From Butyrivibrio sp. AE3004 (GTDB lineage: Bacteria; Bacillota; Clostridia; Lachnospirales; Lachnospiraceae), in NCBI RefSeq assembly GCF_000703165.1, contig NZ_JNLQ01000002.1:3100001-3164000 (forward strand): 64,000 bases of DNA, in the 5' to 3' direction. The notes under the pieces were generated by a model. It was not told where the DNA came from. It did no database searches and was given only the letters and a program-made list of their open reading frames with translations. The position numbers were made by a program, and so were the translations under genes. Below are positions 8,481 to 16,469 of this stretch, piece by piece (within the stretch, counting starts at the first letter, position 1; the number at the start of each line of letters is the position of its first letter).

Positions 8481-10775
8481 TTATTTCTTATCTACCATCT
8501 TGTTAAATGCATTTTCTATCTCGTTAACAACATTCTCACCATAATAACGAGACAATGCCTTATTTCTGGCCTTTTGAACCATATCAGCTATATCATATTT
8601 TCCATCATGTATTTCTGATATAGTTTTATACCACTGACCCGGTTCACAAACAAATCCATCTACTCCATTCTCAATACTATGAGTATACGCATATGTCGGT
8701 GATGCACAGGTAATCGTACCTACAGCTGCAGCCTCAAAAAATTTCAATTCCGACTTACAGTTAGTAAATACACTGTCTACAAGAGGAACTATATTTACAT
8801 CTACATCGCTTATTAGCCTCTGCAGTTCCACAAAGTTCACCATAGGCAGGAATATAATTCTTCCTTCCTGGATATACTTGTTAAGGTCATCTGAAAATTC
8901 CATGTATCCAACTATGTAAAATACAATATCAGCATAATCTGCTAAAAGCTGCTGTATTTCTGAAGATATCATTTCCAGATCATTTTTGTGTGTAGGTGAA
9001 CCGGAAAAGTATCCAATACTAAAGGTTCCTTTTCTTCTAAAGTTTTTATTGGTAAATAAACTTTCAGAAGCATTTATCTGCTCCGAATTCAAACTATTGT
9101 GTATAACAGCATAATCCTTATTCGTGTGTTCCTTAATCATTCCACCCAAATAATCATTAGTAACAATAAAGCCATCTACACAGTCAGCTATTTTTTGAAT
9201 TCGGCTAACATATGAAAACCAGAAATTGTAAACAACTTCCGAATTCTTAGCATCATAATTGGACTCAACAACATAATCGACAAAGTCTAAATTACATACC
9301 AGATCATCTATCTGCATCACAACAGGAATGTTTAATTCTTTTGCTTTCTTAATAAGGTTATCATATGAATAGCTCCATTTGGTTCTGGACATGATCAATA
9401 ATGAAGCCTTCTTAAGATAATCTTTTACTGTTTCACATTCAAACTCATAAAAATAGAAGGCCCGCCATTCTTTGCTGTTTTGCGAATGTTGATACACGTT
9501 ATAACATGCATATCTGAATGTAGATGAATCCGGTTTGTCATAAAACATGAGTGCAATCTTATATCCTGCTTTTATGGCAGCACTCATTTCATCAATTCTG
9601 TACTGTACCGGAATATTCCAAGGCTCAAAACTGTCATCCGCATATGGGGTTAACAATGCATTAAATCTATTGTCGGGCTGCAAATATTCCGGAGTTTCAC
9701 CGACAAGCTTACCTTTTGTCAATAGATTTATTATCCCCCTTAGCGGAGATGTTATTTTCCATGACATGGAATGATATACAGCAATTTGATCCTTACGAAT
9801 TGCATTAACCAGCTCGATCAGCTGAGTGTTTCTTCTTAGAAGTTTCTCATTTTTCACAAGAAGTTCGGATTTTTCTCTCTTAAACTCAAGTCCGTCAGAT
9901 ACAGAAGCTCTTAATTTGTCCTTATAGTATTTTTCTACTTTCTTAATACTTTGAGACTTTTCCACTTCTGCTCTTTTTATAGCCTCAGTTGCCTTCTCTG
10001 CTTCAATCTCCGCTGCTTTCTTAACTTCTTCAACCATTTTGGTTGCTTCATTAATTTTTATGACTTCTTCATTTATTTCTTCTTGTAATTTCTTTATTGT
10101 CTTATCATCTTCTTTAATAACAGCTTCAAGGTTTTTAATCTGTCCATCAAAATGTTGATTATTTAATCGCAGCTTATGTTCATATTCCTCAACAATTTGT
10201 ACATTTGTCGCATCTTTCTTAATAAATACCATAGTTTGAGGAGTTAAATTCATATCCGAAGCACTTAAGTCGCGATAAAAGCCTTCTTTTGCAAAACGCT
10301 TTGCCCAATATTCCATCTGTTGAACATTATGATGTGAAGGTTCAACAATATCATCCGGAGTTGATGAAAAAATGATTCTATTTCCATGTTCACATAAAAA
10401 ATGTATAAATGGCTGTGCCTCTTCTTCCCTCAAGTGCTCAGCAACCTCTATAGTTGATACGCAATCAAACGTCTGCGGAAAATTCTCAGGATAACCCTCT
10501 AACGGATTCTGGCATGCCATATAGGGCTTAATATCTTCTCTTGCCTGACTAATAGCATAATCTGAAGCATCAAGGCCATAGGCATCAACACCCAGATCAC
10601 GCAAGCATGCTACTAAATATCCCATAGCACAGCCTACATCTAAAAAGCTCTTGGGATTATATACATCAATTATTTTCTGTGCAACACCTGAAAACTGATT
10701 CATCCAAACTTCCGAATCACTATAATCAGCACCGCATCCATCCTTATAATAATCTCTATTATATGAGTCCTGCAT
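8481..10775 (-). CDS. Methyltransferase / coiled-coil / GT4 glycosyltransferase fusion
   Basis: 764 residues in three parts. Residues ~1-190 are a class I SAM methyltransferase, with motif I SFLDVGCAMGYLVA and acidic GLDAS. Residues ~195-320 are a long charged coiled coil, very rich in E, K and A. It closes with YHSMSWKITSPLRG, the motif shared with the proteins at 3098 and 4848. Residues ~380-764 are a GT4-like transferase, with SIGYFSGSPTHKND and a late SELKFFEAAAVG helix equivalent to the nucleotide-sugar-binding glutamate region. A TTG at 10787 extends the frame, but GGAGAAGG directly before ATG 10775 favours the shorter start. It could couple chain methylation with sugar transfer; in known O-antigen systems (WbdD) methylation caps chains. 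That analogy is inference. Confidence 0.85.
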   Translation of the reverse strand: MQDSYNRDYYKDGCGADYSDSEVWMNQFSGVAQKIIDVYNPKSFLDVGCAMGYLVACLRDLGVDAYGLDASDYAISQAREDIKPYMACQNPLEGYPENFPQTFDCVSTIEVAEHLREEEAQPFIHFLCEHGNRIIFSSTPDDIVEPSHHNVQQMEYWAKRFAKEGFYRDLSASDMNLTPQTMVFIKKDATNVQIVEEYEHKLRLNNQHFDGQIKNLEAVIKEDDKTIKKLQEEINEEVIKINEATKMVEEVKKAAEIEAEKATEAIKRAEVEKSQSIKKVEKYYKDKLRASVSDGLEFKREKSELLVKNEKLLRRNTQLIELVNAIRKDQIAVYHSMSWKITSPLRGIINLLTKGKLVGETPEYLQPDNRFNALLTPYADDSFEPWNIPVQYRIDEMSAAIKAGYKIALMFYDKPDSSTFRYACYNVYQHSQNSKEWRAFYFYEFECETVKDYLKKASLLIMSRTKWSYSYDNLIKKAKELNIPVVMQIDDLVCNLDFVDYVVESNYDAKNSEVVYNFWFSYVSRIQKIADCVDGFIVTNDYLGGMIKEHTNKDYAVIHNSLNSEQINASESLFTNKNFRRKGTFSIGYFSGSPTHKNDLEMISSEIQQLLADYADIVFYIVGYMEFSDDLNKYIQEGRIIFLPMVNFVELQRLISDVDVNIVPLVDSVFTNCKSELKFFEAAAVGTITCASPTYAYTHSIENGVDGFVCEPGQWYKTISEIHDGKYDIADMVQKARNKALSRYYGENVVNEIENAFNKMVDKK

Positions 10776-10793
10776 CACCTTCTCCAAACTCTA

Positions 10794-11354
10794 TCACATA
10801 TTAGACTTTTTATAATCTTCAATTCCGCCCCACTTCTGATCCTTATCAGACATAATGAGCTCAACACCTTCCTGATATGGCCATTCAACACCAATCTCAG
10901 GGTCCTTCCACAATAATCCGCCCTCATCATCAGGGTGATAAAAATCCGTGCACTTATATGCAAATTCAGCATAGTCTGAAAGCACTAAAAATCCATGCGC
11001 AAATCCCTTGGGAATAAAGAACTGCTTCTTATTTTCTGCTGACAATGTAACTCCAAACCACTTTCCGAAAGTCTTGGAATCTTTTCTTAAATCTACAGCC
11101 ACATCAAAAACTTCACCATTTACAACTCTGACAAGTTTGTCCTGCGGAAAGTTCTTCTGAAAATGAAGACCCCTCAGCACTCCTCTTTTTGATGCAGACT
11201 GATTGTCCTGTACAAATTCAACATCTATTCCGATATTCTGAAAGTCTCTCTTTGAGTATGTTTCCATGAAATAGCCTCTGCTATCTCCGAAAACCTGTGG
11301 TGTAATGACCTTCAATCCTTCAATTTCACATGTCTCTACCTGTAATTGTCCCAT
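10794..11354 (-). CDS. rfbC: dTDP-4-dehydrorhamnose 3,5-epimerase
   Basis: 186 residues, the usual family length. The cupin carries RGVLRGLHFQ with the catalytic His and KGFAHGFLVLS, and opens with the typical FGDSRGYFMETYS. It epimerises dTDP-4-dehydro-6-deoxyglucose at C3 and C5, third step of dTDP-L-rhamnose synthesis, in the cytosol. AGGAG precedes ATG 11354. It lies between rfbA (29 bases upstream) and the methyltransferase-GT4 fusion (18 bases downstream), so rhamnose supply and assembly genes are in one operon. Confidence 0.96.
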   Translation of the reverse strand: MGQLQVETCEIEGLKVITPQVFGDSRGYFMETYSKRDFQNIGIDVEFVQDNQSASKRGVLRGLHFQKNFPQDKLVRVVNGEVFDVAVDLRKDSKTFGKWFGVTLSAENKKQFFIPKGFAHGFLVLSDYAEFAYKCTDFYHPDDEGGLLWKDPEIGVEWPYQEGVELIMSDKDQKWGGIEDYKKSNM

Positions 11355-11383
11355 TTTAAACTCCTATATATATTAAAAAACGA

Positions 11384-12253
11384 TTATAATCCTTCTGCTA
11401 CTTCAACAAGGTATTTACCGTAATCAGTCTTCATAAGAGGCTCAGCAAGTTTCAATAACTGTTCTTTATCAATAAAGCCTCTCTTATAAGCAATCTCTTC
11501 AATACATGAAACATAAAGTCCCTGTCTCTTCTGAAATGCACATACAAAATCAGCTGCATCAAGAAGTGAATCATGATTTCCTGTATCAAGCCATGCAAAG
11601 CCTCGGCCCATGGTCTCAACTCGAAGCTCTCCGCGACTTAAGTACTCGTTGTTAACGCTTGTGATCTCAATCTCACCTCTTGCTGAAGGCTTTACGTTTT
11701 TAGCAATGTCAATAACATCATTGTCATAGAAGTAAAGACCGGGAACCGCATAATTGCTCTTTGGATGCTCAGGCTTTTCCTCTATTGAGATAGCCTTACC
11801 GTTTTCATCAAACTCAACTACGCCATATTCTCTGGGATCACGAACATAATATCCAAAGATTGTAGCCCCCTTATCTCTTGCGGCAACTTCCTTAAGAAGC
11901 TTACTGAAGCTCTGACCATAGAAGATATTATCGCCAAGAACAAGTGCAACGCCATCGTTACCAATAAATTTCTCACCGATGATAAAAGCATCAGCAAGGC
12001 CTCTTGGCTGTTCCTGTATAGCATATGAGAAATTCATTCCAAGCTGCTCGCCTGTTCCGAAAAGATCCTCAAAAATTGGAAGGTCTCTGGGTGTTGAAAT
12101 AATAAGCACCTCTCTGATACCCGCAAGCATAAGAGTTGAAAGCGGATAATAGATCATAGGCTTATCATAAACAGGCATGATCTGCTTTGATATCGCTCTT
12201 GTAAGTGGATAAAGTCTTGTTCCGGATCCTCCGGCCAAAATGATTCCCTTCAT
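11384..12253 (-). CDS. rfbA: Glucose-1-phosphate thymidylyltransferase
   Basis: 289 residues, full length. The N-terminal pyrophosphorylase motif [11 protein letters not shown] is followed by [26 protein letters not shown] and EEKPEHPKS are also typical. It makes dTDP-glucose from dTTP and glucose-1-phosphate, the first committed step to dTDP-L-rhamnose, and is usually inhibited by dTDP-rhamnose. GGGAG lies upstream of the ATG. It is 108 bases after rfbB, with a GC-balanced hairpin between them, and 29 bases before rfbC. Confidence 0.97.
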   Translation of the reverse strand: MKGIILAGGSGTRLYPLTRAISKQIMPVYDKPMIYYPLSTLMLAGIREVLIISTPRDLPIFEDLFGTGEQLGMNFSYAIQEQPRGLADAFIIGEKFIGNDGVALVLGDNIFYGQSFSKLLKEVAARDKGATIFGYYVRDPREYGVVEFDENGKAISIEEKPEHPKSNYAVPGLYFYDNDVIDIAKNVKPSARGEIEITSVNNEYLSRGELRVETMGRGFAWLDTGNHDSLLDAADFVCAFQKRQGLYVSCIEEIAYKRGFIDKEQLLKLAEPLMKTDYGKYLVEVAEGL

Positions 12254-12293
12254 ATTGTATTCTCCCTATATTTTATCAATTCATCTACATCAC

Positions 12294-12330
12294 GAAGCTC
12301 TGTCTGACCTCATTTGCCAAACAGAGCTTC
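12294..12330 (-). other. Perfect 10-bp hairpin between rfbB and rfbA
   Basis: Bases 12294-12303 and 12321-12330 are a perfect inverted repeat (GAAGCTCTGT / ACAGAGCTTC) with a 17-base loop, in the 108-base gap. No T tract follows it on the minus strand, so it is not a good intrinsic terminator; a processing or attenuation element within the operon is possible. Confidence 0.4.
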
Positions 12331-12361
12331 CATTAATATTCAGCTAATATAGCACAAAAGC

Positions 12362-13450
12362 TTATAACTTTCCACCATACATACTCTCATAATACTTCTG
12401 GTAATTACCGCTGGTAACATGCTCCATCCAATCCTCATGAGCAAAGAACCATTTTATTGTCTTGCGGATACCTTCCTTGAACATTGTTTCAGGCTCCCAG
12501 CCAATCTCAGCCTTGATCTTATCGGGAGCAATGGCATAACGACGATCATGTCCCTTTCTGTCCTCAACATATGTGATAAGGTCGGTTGTGATCTTAGCCT
12601 TTCTGGGATCTGAATCATCAAGTGATTCACGAAGAACATCAATGATAGTCTCAATGATCTCGATGTTCTGCTTCTCGTTATGTCCACCGATGTTATAGGT
12701 CTCGAAGAGCTTTCCTTTTTCCTGTACCATGTCGATCGCCTTAGCGTGGTCCTCAACATAGAGCCAGTCACGAACATTCTTACCGTCACCGTATACGGGA
12801 AGTGCCTTGCCCTCAAGTGCGTTGTGGATCATAAGAGGGATAAGTTTCTCCGGGAACTGGTAAGGGCCGTAGTTATTGGAGCAGTTTGTAATATTTGCAG
12901 GGAACTTATAAGTATCCATATAAGCCTTAACAAGCATATCCGAGCTTGCCTTACTAGCTGAGTAAGGGCTGTGCGGATCGTAAGGTGTTGTCTCATAGAA
13001 ATAAGCATTCGGATCCTCGGGAAGTGAGCCGTATACTTCATCTGTACTTACATGAAGGAATTTCTTACCTTCCTTGAAGGAACCATCGGGAAGCTCCCAT
13101 GCTTTCTTAGCTGCATTAAGCATTGTTGCAGTACCAAGTACGTTTGTCTCAACGAAGATCTCAGGATTAACGATTGAGCGGTCAACATGGCTCTCGGCAG
13201 CAAAATGTACTACTCTGTCGATGTCGTTCTCCTCAAAAATCTTATTTATAGCCTCTCTGTCACAAATGTTAGCTTTTACAAATGTGTAGTTATCTCTGTT
13301 CTCAACATCTGTGAGGTTCTCAAGATTACCTGCATAAGTAAGAGCATCAACATTGATGATACGAATCTCATTGTCATACTTTTTAAACATATAGTGAATA
13401 TAGTTGGAACCAATAAATCCTGCTCCGCCTGTCACTAAATAAGTCCTCAT
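12362..13450 (-). CDS. rfbB: dTDP-glucose 4,6-dehydratase
   Basis: 362 residues. The Rossmann NAD motif is TGGAGFIGSNY; the active-site Tyr/Lys pair is in YSASKASSD, preceded by HVSTDEVYG with the catalytic Thr-Asp-Glu triad. It converts dTDP-glucose to dTDP-4-dehydro-6-deoxyglucose, step two of dTDP-L-rhamnose synthesis. AGGAGATAAAT precedes ATG 13450. A strong promoter match lies about 50 bases upstream, and a terminator-like hairpin separates it from rfbD, so it probably heads the second transcription unit (rfbB-A-C and the assembly genes to base 1). Confidence 0.97.
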   Translation of the reverse strand: MRTYLVTGGAGFIGSNYIHYMFKKYDNEIRIINVDALTYAGNLENLTDVENRDNYTFVKANICDREAINKIFEENDIDRVVHFAAESHVDRSIVNPEIFVETNVLGTATMLNAAKKAWELPDGSFKEGKKFLHVSTDEVYGSLPEDPNAYFYETTPYDPHSPYSASKASSDMLVKAYMDTYKFPANITNCSNNYGPYQFPEKLIPLMIHNALEGKALPVYGDGKNVRDWLYVEDHAKAIDMVQEKGKLFETYNIGGHNEKQNIEIIETIIDVLRESLDDSDPRKAKITTDLITYVEDRKGHDRRYAIAPDKIKAEIGWEPETMFKEGIRKTIKWFFAHEDWMEHVTSGNYQKYYESMYGGKL

Positions 13451-13496
13451 ATTTATCTCCTATTCTAAATTGATAATATTACAATTGAGTCGTAAT

Positions 13497-13524
13497 ATTA
13501 TAACATAGATTTATATATTGTAAA
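13497..13524 (-). promoter_or_regulatory. Probable sigma-A promoter of rfbB
   Basis: On the minus strand TTTACA (13519-13524) and TATAAT (13497-13502) are separated by 16 bases in an AT-rich gap between the rfbD terminator and rfbB. Transcription would start near 13490, leaving a leader of about 40 bases. Confidence 0.65.
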
Positions 13525-13555
13525 ATGAAGCATGAATATTGTTGAACTTCTATAT

Positions 13556-13604
13556 AAAAAAGGAGAATTTACAAAGATTTTAGTGCAAGTTCTCCTTTTT
13601 TGAT
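13556..13604 (-). terminator. Terminator after rfbD
   Basis: AAAAAGGAGAA and TTCTCCTTTTT form an 11-bp stem around a ~23-base loop, with A and T runs on the two flanks, so it could work in both directions. It lies right after the rfbD stop on the minus strand. The loop is long, so termination may be partial. Confidence 0.55.
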
Positions 13605-13622
13605 AATCCCTACTTCAATTTT

Positions 13623-14483
13623 TTATCCAAGATACTCTTTTAAAGCATCATGCCAGTCTGCCATTTTGTAATCTGTAGTAAGTCTTAGCATATAATTATC
13701 CAATATAGAGTAATGTGGTCTGTCGGCTGCTGCCGGATTCATAGCTTTATATTCTTCACTGGTAACATGATTAACCTTGCAGCTAATTCCCTTTATACTG
13801 AAAATTTCTTCTGTAAAATCAGCCCAGTTGGTATCTCCCTCACATGTTCCATGGAAAATACCATAGTTCTCTGTAGGTTCAATATGATGTATCATTCTTG
13901 CCAGCTCAATTGCTGATGTAGGTGATCCAAGCTGATCACATACAACGCTTATCTCATCATGAGTTTCCGATAATTTCAGCATTGTCTTAACAAAGTTTTT
14001 CCCATCTCCATAAAGCCATGCTGTCCTTACTATAAAGTATTTATCAGCAAACTGCTGAACAAATCTCTCTCCTTCATATTTCGTCTTTCCATAAGCGGAT
14101 ATGGGTCCTGGTGTCTGAAACTCATTTATAGGTGCATTAGCATTTCCTGAAAATACATAATCTGTTGATACATGTATAAGCTTGGCTCCTATGCTCGTTG
14201 CTGTTATAGCAAGATTTCTGGGACCGATTGCATTAAGCTTGTATGCAAAATCCCAATCCTTCTCACATCCGTCAACATTGGTTGCTGCTGCGCAATTGAT
14301 AATCACATCAGGCCTCTCCAACTTTACAAATTCAGATACTTCCCTCTGATTCATAATATTCAAAGGTTTGATGTTATCACCTTCAACAACGTCAGTCAGT
14401 ATAAATTCCACTTCACCTGCATATACCTGCTGGATTGCACGTCCCAGCTGTCCATTACAACCTGTTACTAAAATCTTTTTCAT
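13623..14483 (-). CDS. rfbD: dTDP-4-dehydrorhamnose reductase
   Basis: 286 residues. The Rossmann motif is TGCNGQLGRAI; HVSTDYVFSG and active-site YGKTKYEGE are characteristic. It reduces the 4-keto group with NAD(P)H to give dTDP-L-rhamnose, the last pathway step. AAGGAGTAATAAGAAA precedes ATG 14483. It is the last gene of the upstream unit, 51 bases after the GT2 gene, and is followed by a terminator-like hairpin. The rhamnose genes are therefore split over two likely transcripts. Confidence 0.96.
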   Translation of the reverse strand: MKKILVTGCNGQLGRAIQQVYAGEVEFILTDVVEGDNIKPLNIMNQREVSEFVKLERPDVIINCAAATNVDGCEKDWDFAYKLNAIGPRNLAITATSIGAKLIHVSTDYVFSGNANAPINEFQTPGPISAYGKTKYEGERFVQQFADKYFIVRTAWLYGDGKNFVKTMLKLSETHDEISVVCDQLGSPTSAIELARMIHHIEPTENYGIFHGTCEGDTNWADFTEEIFSIKGISCKVNHVTSEEYKAMNPAAADRPHYSILDNYMLRLTTDYKMADWHDALKEYLG

Positions 14484-14534
14484 TTTCTTATTACTCCTTA
14501 AATTAAAAACATTTATATAAAGGTATTTATATCA

Positions 14535-15347
14535 TTACAAACTATTCTGCTCCTCGCCCTTCCTATAAAAGTGCTCCAGTATCCTCGCAATCCACTTAGG
14601 CCAAAACTTGCAGAACATTTCAAAATCCTCCTCTGAGCGCTCGTGACCCTTGATGATCGCTGTAGTTTCCGAGTCCTCGTGGATCCTATGGACCATTAGG
14701 ATTTTATTAACAAATACAAATTCACCTTTTCTTCTTGAAAATCTCTCCCATGCCTGCCAGTCGATGCCTCCGCGGTAGCCGGGAATAAATAGCTGCTTTG
14801 GAAGATTTCCGGGAACATATGTGACAGATGGACAGCATATTGCAGAGCCAAGAGAGAGTATCCTTCGTCTTACAAACCTTGACTTCCACAGGACGCTACA
14901 TCTTAAAGGGAACAGCATTATACGCTTGATATTAAGGTTTTTAATATTACTTACTTCCCTGCCGTTTCTAAGCTCTGCATAATCGGTAAAAGCTATAAGA
15001 GGACGCTTTGTCTTGTTGAAATTCTTTATGACCTCTTTCGCAAAATCCTCTTTATACAGATCATCCTGATGTGCGATTGTAACAAGAGGTGTCTTAGCAC
15101 AGCTTATTGCAAAGTTCCAGTCTGTTGCTATATTGCTCTGCCCTTTCATCTCCTCATTCACATAATAGGGAATACTGTATTTTTCGGAAATAAGTTTTAG
15201 ATATTCGTTTGGTGTTGATGTGGCAATAAGTACATTCGTCTTAAGCTTCTGTCTCGTTACCGATTTGATGCATTCTTCTATATATGCGCTTTCTCCGTAA
15301 GCACAAATGGCAAAGGTATGGTCTTTTGCTGTAAATTTATGACTCAT
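14535..15347 (-). CDS. GT2 family glycosyltransferase
   Basis: About 270 residues. The N-terminus TFAICAYGESAYIEECIKS and acidic motif IAHQDDLYKEDF mark a GT2 transferase; late GGIDWQAWERFSR may be the acceptor-side helix. I place the start at ATG 15347 because the frame's earlier ATG (15395) adds 16 residues unlike the family and sits deeper in the upstream gene. GGAGG lies 12 bases upstream, somewhat far. It overlaps the DUF2304 gene by 11 bases, suggesting translational coupling. The sugar is unknown. Confidence 0.85.
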   Translation of the reverse strand: MSHKFTAKDHTFAICAYGESAYIEECIKSVTRQKLKTNVLIATSTPNEYLKLISEKYSIPYYVNEEMKGQSNIATDWNFAISCAKTPLVTIAHQDDLYKEDFAKEVIKNFNKTKRPLIAFTDYAELRNGREVSNIKNLNIKRIMLFPLRCSVLWKSRFVRRRILSLGSAICCPSVTYVPGNLPKQLFIPGYRGGIDWQAWERFSRRKGEFVFVNKILMVHRIHEDSETTAIIKGHERSEEDFEMFCKFWPKWIARILEHFYRKGEEQNSL

Positions 15348-15744
15348 CGGCTGTACTTTCCTCCGAATCGTTGTTATCAGACAGCATGTTCTCAAGCTCT
15401 CTTACTCTCTTTTCCAAAAGCCCCTGTGTCTGAATCAGTTTGGTAATTCTGCCTGCCTGTCTGGATGCTATGCTGGTAAGTGACAATACCAGCATGATAA
15501 GAAAGGCTATCAGCAAAATAAACAATCCGTTCATGGTATCTGTGATACCGAGCATATTTATGATTCTGACAAGCAGCAAAGGCTCAAGTACCAGTACAAA
15601 AAATACAACTCCCGTGAAAAGCCACAAAAGCGTGTATTTCATATTAAGTTTCCTGTGTTTAAGGAGCGATAGTATTATAACAAAATATGTAATTATTGCT
15701 GCTATGAGCACTATCGTCAGTCTTGTTGGTATTATCTGATGCAT
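15337..15744 (-). CDS. DUF2304 small membrane protein
   Basis: 135 residues from ATG 15744, which AGGAGATAAAT precedes; an earlier in-frame ATG lacks a ribosome site. Three hydrophobic helices (about residues 7-27, 36-57 and 69-92) are followed by a charged helix with coiled-coil character (RITKLIQTQGLLEKRVRELE). Size and layout match DUF2304, which typically neighbours polyprenyl-phosphate GT2 genes. It sits 2 bases after such a gene and overlaps the next GT2. Function is not established; a role with the neighbouring GT2 (anchoring or lipid-sugar movement) is inference. Confidence 0.8.
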   Translation of the reverse strand: MHQIIPTRLTIVLIAAIITYFVIILSLLKHRKLNMKYTLLWLFTGVVFFVLVLEPLLLVRIINMLGITDTMNGLFILLIAFLIMLVLSLTSIASRQAGRITKLIQTQGLLEKRVRELENMLSDNNDSEESTADES

Positions 15745-15746
15745 AT

Positions 15747-16469
15747 TTATCTCCTGATTCCATAGCTTATTCTGCAAACTATAATATCAAGCGAAACCTT
15801 TATCATGTAATAAGCAGATCTTTTAAGGTTAATTGAACTCTTCCCCGCTTCCCTCTCTCTCATAACTACGGGAAGCTCTAAAATCCTCTTTCTTCGCATT
15901 ACTGCGTCCATTATAGCTTCCGGCTCAGGATAATCTATAGGATAGTTATCCGCAAATACATTTATAAAAAATCTATTCACAGCCCTGAAGCCACTGGTAA
16001 CATCCTTCACCCTCCGAAGGCAGAGAACCGCTATTAAAAAACTTAAAAAATGTATTCCGATTCTTCTTGTAGCAGAGCTTTGAAAACCCTCTTTATTAAC
16101 AAATCTGGATCCTATAACATAATCAGCCTCGCCTCTTTGAATAGGTGCGATAATTTCCCCAATATATGCAGGATCATGCTGGCCATCCCCATCTATCTGG
16201 ACAGCGATATCGTATTCATTCTCCTTGGCATATCGATAGCCTGTCTGTATCGCTCCCCCTATACCAAGATTTATGGGACAGTTTATGTGATTATATTTTC
16301 TTTTCTTAAGGATTTTGGCTGTATTATCCGATGATCCGTCGTTTACCACCACGTAATCATACTGCGGATAACCGGTGGTAATCTCATCAACGATGTTCTC
16401 GATATTCGCCGCCTCATTATAGGCTGGAATTATAATAAGAACATCCGATTTCTTTTTTATATATTCCAT
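15747..16469 (-). CDS. GT2 polyprenyl-phosphate sugar transferase (DPM1/GtrB-like)
   Basis: 240 residues. Motifs are LIIIPAYNEAANIENIV, VVVNDGSSDNTA, QIDGDGQHDP with the metal-binding aspartates, IGSRFV and DVTSGFRAVNR, the last typical of dolichol/undecaprenyl-phosphate sugar synthases. There is no C-terminal membrane pair, so the DUF2304 partner may tether it. It should put a sugar on polyprenyl phosphate at the inner membrane face, to be used outside by a GT-C enzyme, here plausibly the gene directly upstream. Start and upstream stop overlap as TAATG. Confidence 0.9.
   Translation of the reverse strand: MEYIKKKSDVLIIIPAYNEAANIENIVDEITTGYPQYDYVVVNDGSSDNTAKILKKRKYNHINCPINLGIGGAIQTGYRYAKENEYDIAVQIDGDGQHDPAYIGEIIAPIQRGEADYVIGSRFVNKEGFQSSATRRIGIHFLSFLIAVLCLRRVKDVTSGFRAVNRFFINVFADNYPIDYPEPEAIMDAVMRRKRILELPVVMREREAGKSSINLKRSAYYMIKVSLDIIVCRISYGIRR

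Noticed and set aside
12294-12330. Hairpin taken as terminator of rfbB
   Set aside because: No T tract follows on the minus strand, and rfbA continues the same pathway; kept only as an unassigned hairpin.
12419-13438. Several open frames on both strands within rfbB
   Set aside because: They are shadows of a full-length, highly conserved gene; translations are rich in Arg/Ser/Leu and match nothing, and no ribosome sites were seen.
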